A stretch of DNA of 64,000 nucleotides, from contig JAISEE010000033.1 in NCBI GenBank assembly GCA_031264325.1, positions 1 to 64,000 of the forward strand, given 5' to 3'. How positions within the stretch are numbered: the first letter of the stretch is position 1; every line of letters begins with the position of its first letter. Of this stretch, positions 54,973-64,000 are shown piece after piece. The notes beneath the pieces are model-generated. The model ran no database searches. It had not been told where the DNA came from and saw only the letters and a program-made list of their open reading frames with translations. The stretch comes from Endomicrobium sp. Its GTDB lineage: Bacteria > Elusimicrobiota > Endomicrobiia > Endomicrobiales > Endomicrobiaceae. The position numbers were made by a program, and so were the translations under genes.

Positions 54973-56850
54973 GAAATAATTTTTCAAATTAAATTGAATT
55001 AATTTGTTGAACAGAATTAATATTATTTTCGCATTGTCGTTGTCTCTGGGTTTAGTTAAAGACTTTTTTACTATTCGTTAACACGTATCTCATGGTAGAG
55101 AGTCTCGCCGTTAGGAGTTTGTTATGTTATCATTGTTAAGTGGAGATCGCAAGAGGCGTTTGTGAAGAAAACGTGCATTCTGTAAAAAGATAAAAATTAT
55201 GTTGTAAAATTAGGATATTTAAAAATCGTTTATTTAAATTTTTTAAATCAGAAGTAGTTTTTTTTGGAAAAAAGATGGTTAACACATTTTTGAGCTGACT
55301 AAAAAAATCAAAAAAAACAGAACATTATTATATATTGTTTGAATTTTTAAAGTTGAAGTTATGATTATTTTAGATACAGCATCTTCAAAAGAAAAGGTAA
55401 TAAATTAAGAGAACGTTGAATTATGTAAAAAATTTATATGCCATCTAGAAACAAAGAAGAAGTATTTACTTTGCATTGTGTAATGGAAGGGGTGGGTGGC
55501 TTTGCAATATTATGAAGCATTTTTATACAGGTAAGTTCTATTTATATTTTAATAATTTTTAATATTGAGGATATATGTAAGAACCGAGATAAGTCAGTTG
55601 TGGTTTTTGTAAATAAAAAGTTGTAATGTGATGGTTAAATTATAAAAAATTTAAGTAAACCATAGGAGTGATAAAGTATCTTGATTTTTTTAGATTAAAA
55701 AGATAAGCGAAACAAGGAAAGATATTAAACGTTTATAAATGAAAAATTATTGAGAATACATACATTTACTAAAGATTATGATATAAGTTTAAAAATGTTT
55801 GAATTAGCGAAAGGAAAGTTCCATAAATATCAACAAAGAGCATAACTACGGATATTGTCAAAACAATACTTGTCAGTGATAATATAATGCCGTATTATGT
55901 GGCAAGGATTTTGAAAGAATTTTTTTGAAGTATTGGATTATGCTTTATCTGGACGATATGATGGCGTTACTGTAGAGACTGTCAACTAGACTTCTTTTTA
56001 AGAATTTTGCTGTTAACTCTAAATATAAAAATTTTTACAAAGATGACGAATTGTAAGATATTTTGCAGTCTTATTACATAACGTATGTTATTACGATGCA
56101 TATATTTTAAAGGTTTTAAAAACTTATAAAATGAGATTGTCACTATTTCGTTTTTGAAGACTTATTGACGATGTTTATACTTTTGCATTATTGCTTGAGA
56201 TATTTGACAAGAGACTAGTGAATTTAAAATAAATTTTCTCAAGCAAAAAAAGCGGATTATTCCCGAAAATTATGGCGAGTGTATAGTGTTAACTATAATG
56301 GCAACGGTTTTATTTCTCAAAAAATTGAAATTGTTTTAAAATTTGCTTTGACGTGATCGTGGATTTATCTAAACGTTGTTAATTTAGACAGTTTAGATAA
56401 TAAAAATATGGAAAGATATGATTGATTTCGATAAAACAAATTTTAAATACATGTCTGCATTTGCAAAAGATTACACTAAAGTTGCATTTTAGGATATAAA
56501 GATTTTGATAATAAAATAGTTTCTTTTAGAGTTAAATCAGGAAGTCGTGAAGAAAAAAAGATTTTTAGTTCAAGATTTGGGTAAAATTTCATGGGTAAAA
56601 TTTCAAAGGCATGTTTGAAATACGAGATAACTAAAGTTTATGCTAAAATTTTGACAAGAGTCATTGTTTAAGTATGCTATTTGTAAGTCTGTTCCTAAAG
56701 AGATTGAAAAATAAAATGGATCTATTGTTGAGTGGTTTTTTTCAAGGACCTTTGAATATGTTCAACATAGCAAACATCTCCAGTTGATATGAGACATGGA
56801 ATACTACTCGATAGAGTCCTTATGTTGAGATTTTATTTACATGAAGGTGT

Positions 56851-56880
56851 TGTGTATACATTGAATGTGTATACATTGAA
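56851..56880. repeat. Tandem duplication 2 x 15 bp (tgtgtatacattgaa)
   Basis: Two exact adjacent copies in a decayed gap. Confidence 0.95.
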
Positions 56881-57037
56881 ATTGATTTTAGATGCAAAAA
56901 GATAAAGTTGTAGACTCGAAAGATATTGGACTTGACATTAAACGAAAGTTGGAAAAAAAGTTTACATTATATAAGGAGTTCAAGCGTATAAGCATTAAGT
57001 ATATTTATTATATATATTAAAAAAGGTGAGGGAGAAA

Positions 57038-57883
57038 ATGTACAAAATTGTACGAAAGAAAGAAATTGGAAGTAAAGTTCATAATCTTGAAATTTATGCC
57101 CCTGAAATTGCAAAAAATGCAAAAGCAGGACAATTTGTAATATTTAGAATTGATGAAAAAGGGGAAAGAGTTCCTCTGACAATTGTGGAAACAAGCCTAC
57201 AAGAAGGCTTGGTAAGGGTAATATTTCAAGAAGTTGGCAAAAGCACAACTCACTTGGCATCCCTTTGTGAGGGTGATTCTATTATGGATTTTGTAGGACC
57301 ATTGGGACATCCAACTGTCATAAAATATTATGGTACAGTTGTAGCTGTTGCCGGTGGGGTAGGGGTAGCAGAGCTTTTGCCTGTTATAAAAGGGCTAAGA
57401 ATAGCAGGAAATAAAGTTATTACAATAGTAGGCGCGAGATGTAAAGATTTAATTATACTTGAAGATGAGCTTAAACAAGAAAGCAATGCTTTATTTTTTA
57501 CTACAAATGATGGGAGCTGTGGGGTTAAAGGTTTTGTAACTGATGTTTTAAAAGAAGTTATTGACATGCAAAAAGTAAATATAGTTTATGCCATAGGACC
57601 TGTTTCTATGATGAAAGCAGTATCGGAACTTACTAGAGAAAAATATATAGAAACTGTAGTTTCTCTGAACCCAATTATGCTAGATGGCACCGGTATGTGT
57701 GGGGCTTGTAGGGTTACCGTGAATGGTAAGACAAAGTTTGCTTGTGTAAGCGGGCCTGAATTTGACGCACACTCTATTCATTGGGATGAACTTTCTTCAC
57801 GTTTAAATTCTTTTAAAGATTTAGAGAAAATTTCATGTGATAATTTTACTATTCGGAGGGAATGCAAATGTCGCAAAAGGTAA
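57038..57883 (+). CDS. nfnA: Ferredoxin-NADP reductase-like subunit (NfnA / sulfide dehydrogenase-type FAD/NAD subunit)
   Basis: KAGQFVIFRIDEKGERVPLTI; VAGGVGVAELLPVIKGL; MLDGTGMCGACRVTVNGKTKFACVSGPEFDAH. Confidence 0.9.
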   Translation: MYKIVRKKEIGSKVHNLEIYAPEIAKNAKAGQFVIFRIDEKGERVPLTIVETSLQEGLVRVIFQEVGKSTTHLASLCEGDSIMDFVGPLGHPTVIKYYGTVVAVAGGVGVAELLPVIKGLRIAGNKVITIVGARCKDLIILEDELKQESNALFFTTNDGSCGVKGFVTDVLKEVIDMQKVNIVYAIGPVSMMKAVSELTREKYIETVVSLNPIMLDGTGMCGACRVTVNGKTKFACVSGPEFDAHSIHWDELSSRLNSFKDLEKISCDNFTIRRECKCRKR

Positions 57884-59235
57884 ATATGCCAGAAAGAGAT
57901 CCTCAAACAAGAAAAAAAGATTTTGAGCAGGTTAATACAGGTTATTCTAAGGAAGAAATGCTTGCTGAGGCAAAAAGATGTTTACAATGCAAGAGTCCTA
58001 TGTGTGCAAAAGGCTGTCCTGTTGAAATAACTATTCCTGTATTTATTAAATATCTTGTTGAAGATAATATATCGGAAGCAATGAAAGTTTTAAAACAGAA
58101 GACCAACCTCCCAGCTGTTTGTGGCAGAGTTTGTCCTCAAGAAAATCAGTGTGAAAAATTTTGTATTTTATCAAAAAAAGGCGAGGCTGTTTCTATTGGA
58201 AATTTAGAACGTTATGTTGCAGATGCTACATTAAGTATTGAAGATAATATTACAATTAAAAAAAATGGTATAAAAGTTGCAGTCGTAGGATCTGGGCCTG
58301 CGGGTTTAACATGTGGGGGAGATTTGTTAAAACTTGGATACGATGTTACTGTTTACGAGTCTCTTCATGACAATGGTGGTGTTTTGCGTTACGGAATACC
58401 TGAATTTAGACTTCCTAAAAAAGTTTTAAATATAGAAATAGAAAAATTAAAAAAGATAGGTATGAAAATAATTCTCAATACCCTTATTGGTAGAACAAAG
58501 ACGATACAGGATTTATTTGACGAAGAGTTCAAAGCAATTTTTGTAGCTGTTGGAGCAGGACTTCCTGTATTTCCAAAAATTCCAGGGGAAAATTTGAATC
58601 ATATTTACTGTTCCAATGAGTTTTTGGTACGTGTTAATTTAATGCGTGCATTTGATTTTCCGCATTATGATACACCTGTGTACAATGGTAAAAATATTGT
58701 CATTATTGGAGGTGGCAATACAGCTATGGATTCTGCCAGGATAGCTATTCGCATTGGCGCAAGTAACGTGAAGCTTATTTATAGAAGATCTGAAGAGGAA
58801 ATGCCGGCAAGACGCGAAGAACGCAGGCATGCCAAAGAAGAGGGTGTAGAGTTTGTAATGCTCACTAATCCTGTAAATTTTTTTGGCGATGAGAAGAAAG
58901 CTGTTAAGGCTGTAGAGTGCGTTAAAATACTGTTAGGTGAGCCTGACGAATCTGGCAGAAGACGTCCGTATGAAATAAAAGGGTCGAATTATACAATAGA
59001 TGCTGATATGATTATTCTTGCTTTGGGATTGCATCCAAATCCTATCTTGCCTTCGCTTACTAAAGGGTTGAATATAAATTCTCATGGGCATATTGTAATT
59101 GACAGTAATTATATGACTTCAATACCTGGAATTTTTGCAGGAGGAGATATTATTGGAGGCGACACAGTTATTTCAGCAATGGGTATGGGTAAAAAAGCTG
59201 CTAAAGCTATAGATATGTATCTTAAAAAAAAATAA
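57862..59235 (+). CDS. nfnB: NADPH-dependent glutamate synthase small-chain homologue (NfnB)
   Basis: EAKRCLQCKSPMCAKGCPVEITIPVFI; VAVVGSGPAGLTCGGDLLKLGYDVTVYESLHDNGGVLRYGIPEFRLPK; GGGNTAMDSARIAIRIGA; overlaps nfnA by 22 bp. Confidence 0.92.
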   Translation: MQMSQKVNMPERDPQTRKKDFEQVNTGYSKEEMLAEAKRCLQCKSPMCAKGCPVEITIPVFIKYLVEDNISEAMKVLKQKTNLPAVCGRVCPQENQCEKFCILSKKGEAVSIGNLERYVADATLSIEDNITIKKNGIKVAVVGSGPAGLTCGGDLLKLGYDVTVYESLHDNGGVLRYGIPEFRLPKKVLNIEIEKLKKIGMKIILNTLIGRTKTIQDLFDEEFKAIFVAVGAGLPVFPKIPGENLNHIYCSNEFLVRVNLMRAFDFPHYDTPVYNGKNIVIIGGGNTAMDSARIAIRIGASNVKLIYRRSEEEMPARREERRHAKEEGVEFVMLTNPVNFFGDEKKAVKAVECVKILLGEPDESGRRRPYEIKGSNYTIDADMIILALGLHPNPILPSLTKGLNINSHGHIVIDSNYMTSIPGIFAGGDIIGGDTVISAMGMGKKAAKAIDMYLKKK

Positions 59236-59245
59236 TACTGCGAGA

Positions 59246-61135
59246 TTGAATGTGCGATATAAAAAATTTAAAGAATATATTTTAAAATTATGTTTTGTTA
59301 ATTTTTTATTTTTGTTGTTTATGTCAGCGTATAGATTTATATTTTTTGTACATTTCGGAAAAGGTGCTGGTTTACATGGTTTTGGATTTGATATTTTTAA
59401 AATGTTTTTCATGGGCATTCGGTTGGATTTGTCTGTTATAGCTTTGATTAATGTTCCTACTGCTCTTATATTTGTTATCGTTTTTATCTTAAAAAAATTT
59501 CTCTATTTAAATCATTTTTTTATTTTTAAAATATTACTATTGTATTTTAGTCGGTCTAATTTTTACTATACTTTACTTTGATTTTAATTTTTATTCCGTA
59601 TTTCGTGATCATCTAAATATTTTAGTTTTTGGATTGTTTGAAGATGATACAATGGCTCTAATTCAAACTTTTTATAAAAACTATAATCTGTTATTAATAG
59701 GAGCTTGTATAATTTTTTTCTTTGTAGTAACTTTTTTTTATAAGTAAGTTTGTATTAAAGTTTAAAGAATATAATTTTAAATTTCCAAATATATTTGTAA
59801 GAATTTTGATTTCGCTGTTGACCCTTATGTTTATTGCTATAGCTATAAGGGGGACTTTTGCAATATATTCTATTGGGGTATATTCTGATGTTTCATAAAA
59901 TGTGTTTATTAACAAAACAACTATCAATTGCTTTTATACTTTACAAAAAGCTTTTGAACATAAAAAGATGGGAAGAGAGATTTTGATTATGTGGAAAAAG
60001 CCGGGTATAAAGAAAATATCAGATATGCTTTTGCTGATTTTTAGGAAAAAATATTAATGAGATTTCACAGAATAACCCTGAAGCATCTCTTATTTTTAAA
60101 ACTCAGTATAATCCACAATTAGAAAAACTAAAGCCGAATGTTATTTTATTTTAATGGAAAGTTTTGGTAGCGATTTAATTAAATACAATTCTTCAAAATT
60201 TAATGTTTTTTGGGTGGAGGGGGGGGTAAAAAAACATTTTGATGATGATATGGTTTTCTATAACTTTATATCTGAGGGAAGGATTATGATAGAGGCTATA
60301 GAAGCTTTATTTTTAAATATTGTTTTTAAGCCAAGTACATCTTTTGTGCGTATACCTCAATCTAAGTATGTATTTAGGGAATATCCTTTCGCTTCGGTAG
60401 TTCCATATAAAATAAAAAAGGATATGGCACATTATTTATATATGGTGGTAGTTCTAGTTGGAGAAATGTCGGGACGTTTGCATCGAGCTTAGGCTTTAAT
60501 AAAGTTCTAGGAGATGGATGTTTAAAATCAAGCAGGAATAAGGGGCCTTGTGGTATTTATGATGAATATTTGTTTGATGCAATTTTTGAAAATTTAATAT
60601 CTGAAGGCGGTAGTAAATTTATTTTTGCTTTGACTACTTCAAATCACAGCCCTTATGTTCTTCCGAAAGATTATGAAGTTATGTCTTTAGAAGTACCGGA
60701 ATCTCTTAATAAAAAAGTATACAATATGAATGAGGCTGGAAAAATATTTGCAACATGTCAGTATGCAAATGAGATGCTTGCTCGTTTTATTGATAGAGTC
60801 AAAAATTCAAAGTATTCAGACAATACTATAATTGTCGTCACTGGTGATCATAGTTTTAATTTTTATCAAATAGATAGCTTGCTAGATAGAGTTAAAGTTC
60901 CGCAAAGCCAAAAAATATAGACACATCTGTTTTTGGTTCCCATTTGGATATAATGCCTACGCTTTATAACCTTTCTCTTTCAAATGAAAGGTTATATATC
61001 TGAAGGTATAAATTTGCTTTCAAGTAGAGCTAAAGATAACTCAATAGTCTATCAAGAGTTTATTATGGATAAGTCTTACGCTGTAGAATTGAGATTTTTA
61101 GATAATAAAGCCTTATATTATCATATGGGACAATA
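59246..61135 (+). pseudogene. LtaS/MdoB-type membrane sulfatase (alkaline phosphatase superfamily), multiply frameshifted
   Basis: Collinear fragments in different frames: N-terminal TM part (59246-59581), MESFGSDLIKYNSSKFNVF...(60154-60492), YDEYLFDAIFENL...TSNHSPYVLPKDYEV...IIVVTGDHSFN (60570-60920), then TLYNLSLSNE...; boundaries approximate. Confidence 0.9.
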
Positions 61136-61256
61136 GTTATATTTTTAGAGATTCTCAAAAAACAGATAATCATAAAATACTTGAAAAACATTTTTTGTCT
61201 ATGGTCGCAATTTCAGATTATTTAATTAAAAACACGGGAGATTGTCGGAGGTAGAC

Positions 61257-62492
61257 GTGAAAGCTCTTACTGTCCAAATAGGAATTTTCGGTAGAACAAA
61301 TGTCGGAAAATCATCTTTGATGAATTTTATAACAAATCAAAAAGTTTCTATTGTTTCAGAAATTGCAGGTACTACAACTGATGTTGTTTGGAAACAAATG
61401 GAACTTAATCCTCTGGGGCCTATAACTCTTTTTGATACTGCTGGAATTGACGATACTTCTTTGCTTGGCTCTGAACGAATAGAAAAAACTAAAAGAGTGT
61501 TTGATTCTTCTGACATTGTTATTTTAATGTGCGAATCTGGAAAGTTTGAAGATTTTGAAGAAGATATAATAAAAGAAGCAGAAAAAATGAAAACCCCGTA
61601 TGTTATAGTGATAAGTAAAATTGATTTAAAACAACCTGACGATGCGTTCCTTAAAAGTTTAAAAAGGTTTACGCAGCATATATTATTATTTTCAAGTGTT
61701 ACGGGAAATCGCGATGGTTTTCTTAATTTTTTAAAGAAGGTTTTTCTTGAAGTTTTACCTGATAATTATATAGAAGATTATTCATCTTTAAGAAAGATAG
61801 TCAAAAAAAATGACACCGTGATCCTTGTTATGCCAATAGATTTAGGCACCCCTAGAGGTAAAATAATAATGCCTCAAGTTCAGATGATAAGGTATATATT
61901 AGATTTACATGCGGTTTCTTATATTGTTCAAGATATAGAATATGAAATGGCGTTAAAAAATTTAAAAGAACCACCTGTGCTTGTGATAGCTGACTCACAA
62001 GTAGTTAGGCAAATATCTGCAAAGACTCCAAAGGGTATAAGAATTACTACTTTTTCAATAATTTATGCTGCTGATAAATCTGACATAGTTGAAATGGTAA
62101 AAGGTGCAGCTGCTTTGAATAACATAAAAGATGGCGATAAAGTTTTAATTGCTGAGGCGTGTACTCACCATGCCACTGCAGATGATATAGGTAGAATTAA
62201 ACTTCCTAAATGGATAGCAGAGTATTCAAAAAAAAATGTAGAAATAGAATATGTGTCAGGACAAGATTATCCTAAAGATTTGAAAGACTATAAAGTCATA
62301 ATACATTGTGGTGGATGTACTTTAAATAGAAAAAGTATGTTTTCACGTTTAAACAAAGCCTTAGAAGCAGGCGTTCCTATAACAAATTACGGTATTTCTA
62401 TATCTGTTTTTAATAGCGTTATAGAAAAAGTTTTGGAGGTTTTTCCAGAAGCACTATCTGTTTATAAGACTACGTTGAAAAATATTAGGTAA
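61257..62492 (+). CDS. hydF: [FeFe]-hydrogenase H-cluster maturation GTPase HydF
   Basis: IGIFGRTNVGKSSLMNFIT; DTAGID; C-terminal EACTHHATADDIGRIKLPKW ... HCGGCTLNRKSMFSRL Fe-S ligands; GTG 61257 has a gga-gg SD. Confidence 0.95.
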   Translation: MKALTVQIGIFGRTNVGKSSLMNFITNQKVSIVSEIAGTTTDVVWKQMELNPLGPITLFDTAGIDDTSLLGSERIEKTKRVFDSSDIVILMCESGKFEDFEEDIIKEAEKMKTPYVIVISKIDLKQPDDAFLKSLKRFTQHILLFSSVTGNRDGFLNFLKKVFLEVLPDNYIEDYSSLRKIVKKNDTVILVMPIDLGTPRGKIIMPQVQMIRYILDLHAVSYIVQDIEYEMALKNLKEPPVLVIADSQVVRQISAKTPKGIRITTFSIIYAADKSDIVEMVKGAAALNNIKDGDKVLIAEACTHHATADDIGRIKLPKWIAEYSKKNVEIEYVSGQDYPKDLKDYKVIIHCGGCTLNRKSMFSRLNKALEAGVPITNYGISISVFNSVIEKVLEVFPEALSVYKTTLKNIR

Positions 62493-62555
62493 ACCTGTAT
62501 AATTTAGATAGATAACAAATATAAATTTTTTAAGAAGTAAGAAAGGAGTTTTTAT

Positions 62556-63311
62556 ATGAGAAAGCCGTTGATGGCAGGAAATTGGAAGATGAACAAAACG
62601 GTTACAGAAGCTGTTAGTGTTGTAAAAGTACTGAAAAGTTCAATTTTTGACGTTACGGATGTAGAAGTTTTGATTTGTCCTGCTTTTACGGCTCTTTATG
62701 TTGTAAATAGCGAAGTTAATGGTTCAAATATTAACATTGGTGCTCAGAATTTATTTTGGGAGCCTAAAGGTGCGTTCACTGGCGAGATTTCTTCTGTTAT
62801 GTTAAAAGATATTGGCTGTTCTTATGTTTTAATAGGGCATTCTGAGCGTAGACAATATTTTAACGAAACAGATAAAAGTGTAAATAAAAAAACAAAAGCT
62901 GCTCTTGTTGCAGGATTAATTCCAGTGATATGCATAGGAGAAACGTTTAAAGAAAAAGAGCAAAGTATTACATTTGAAGCTGTAGAAAAACAAATAAAAG
63001 AAGGACTTGTTGGGCTTACCCCTCAGCAAGCCACAATTATAGTTATAGCTTATGAGCCTGTATGGGCCATTGGAACAGGCAAAATTGCAACTCCTGATCA
63101 GACGCAGAAGTTGCATATTTTTATAAGAAAAGTATATAGCCAAATGTATGGTTATGGTGTATCTCAAAAAATAAGAATTCTTTATGGTGGTTCTGTGAAT
63201 CCGACAAATGTTTCAGATTTTATGAGACAGCCTGATATAGATGGATGTCTTGCGGGAGGAGCAAGTTTAGAAGTGGAATCTTTTATAAAACTCGTAAAAT
63301 ACTCTAAATAA
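62556..63311 (+). CDS. tpiA: Triosephosphate isomerase
   Basis: MAGNWKMNKT; GHSERRQYFNETD; AYEPVWAIGTG; YGGSVNPTN. Confidence 0.98.
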   Translation: MRKPLMAGNWKMNKTVTEAVSVVKVLKSSIFDVTDVEVLICPAFTALYVVNSEVNGSNINIGAQNLFWEPKGAFTGEISSVMLKDIGCSYVLIGHSERRQYFNETDKSVNKKTKAALVAGLIPVICIGETFKEKEQSITFEAVEKQIKEGLVGLTPQQATIIVIAYEPVWAIGTGKIATPDQTQKLHIFIRKVYSQMYGYGVSQKIRILYGGSVNPTNVSDFMRQPDIDGCLAGGASLEVESFIKLVKYSK

Positions 63312-63329
63312 AAATATTTGAGAATACAA

Positions 63330-63794
63330 ATGGGAAATATAAAAAAACTTGCGTTCGGTACTGATCATGCTGCAACAGAAATAAGAGAGGCAGTAAAAAA
63401 ATATTTATATGATATTGGATATGAAGTTGAAGATTTTGGTTTTTGCGGGCAAGATAGCTGCGATTACCCTGACTTTGCTGTACAAGTTGCAGAAGCTGTT
63501 GCTAATAAAAAAGCAGACAAGGGAATTCTTATATGTGGTACGGGAATAGGTATGTCTGTTGTAGCAAATAAAGTGAAAGGTATAATAGCAGCTGTTTGTT
63601 GGGATGAAGATACCGCAAGATTTGCCTCTCAACATAATTGTGCTAATATTTTGTGTTTAGGTTCCAGAACAGCGACCCTAATAGAGATTTGTCACAGAAT
63701 AAAAAATTTTTTGAACACGGCTTTTGAAGAAAGACATCAAAAGAGAATAGATAAAATAAAAAAAATTGAAAAGCAACAACATCGTTGTCAATAA
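63330..63794 (+). CDS. rpiB: Ribose-5-phosphate isomerase B (RpiB/LacAB family)
   Basis: FGTDHAATEIREAVKKYL; DYPDFAVQVAEAVANKKADKGILICGTGIGMSVVANKVKGI. Confidence 0.94.
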   Translation: MGNIKKLAFGTDHAATEIREAVKKYLYDIGYEVEDFGFCGQDSCDYPDFAVQVAEAVANKKADKGILICGTGIGMSVVANKVKGIIAAVCWDEDTARFASQHNCANILCLGSRTATLIEICHRIKNFLNTAFEERHQKRIDKIKKIEKQQHRCQ

Positions 63795-64000
63795 AATATT
63801 TTATCTGCATTTTATTTTATTTTTTCATTGTTGTCATAAACAACATTGTTATGAAGTCTGACTACGACTTTATAAAGATAATACTAAAAAATGAAAACTG
63901 TTTTTTTTGTAAAAAATATAGAAGGAGATATTAGCTATATTGTTCAAAATGCATTTATACAAGATCTATTTAGTCGATGGTGGCAGACAGTATTTTATAA

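Noticed and set aside
60965-60996. 11-bp-arm inverted repeat in the sulfatase pseudogene
   Set aside because: Encodes the collinear sulfatase segment; short arms and no terminator U-tract.
63891-64000. Open frames at the right edge (MKTVFFVKNIEGD... and MHLYKIYLVDGGRQYFI...)
   Set aside because: Truncated by the window and mutually overlapping; neither start nor product can be decided.
1-64000. CRISPR arrays, IS elements, rRNA operons, toxin-antitoxin pairs
   Set aside because: Looked for regularly spaced direct repeats, transposase motifs and rRNA signatures; none seen. The XerC/D-like gene has no att-like flanks and fits chromosome dimer resolution rather than a mobile element.

Overview
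AT-rich 64-kb bacterial chromosome window with about 35 intact housekeeping or envelope genes. Roughly a quarter of it is long gaps (0.4-3.3 kb) with no credible intact ORF, which look like eroded genes. The combination of low GC, widespread gene decay, Lpt/Lol/TamB/Tol-Pal envelope genes, HydF and an Nfn-type oxidoreductase suggests a host-restricted Elusimicrobiota/Endomicrobium-like endosymbiont; this is an inference from memory and was not searched. Gene content: cutA, xerC/D, lptG-lptF, lysS-lolC/E-lolD-ilvE-tamB, a glycolipid/glycosyltransferase island, an initiator tRNA-fMet, a UPF0200-like kinase, carA, carB, purF-pyrG, a DUF2779 nuclease-like gene, recA, metK, rsmG, a flavodoxin/ferredoxin protein, mnmG, pal/tonB/tolB, a PHP-domain membrane protein, pfkA, tyrS, nfnA-nfnB, a frameshifted LtaS-like sulfatase pseudogene, hydF, tpiA and rpiB. 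The most unusual signals are: (1) a set of perfect, loop-less 30-40 bp palindromes, one inside the purF coding sequence; (2) a glycan-lipid island with a GT39-PAP2 fusion next to a DPM1-like transferase, a GT9 and a second GT39; (3) tolB and a PHP membrane protein in one reading frame separated by a single TAG; (4) an initiator tRNA with a non-canonical 29:41 pair; (5) short exact tandem duplications and G8-G10 tracts that suggest slippage-driven erosion. No CRISPR array, IS element or rRNA was recognised.
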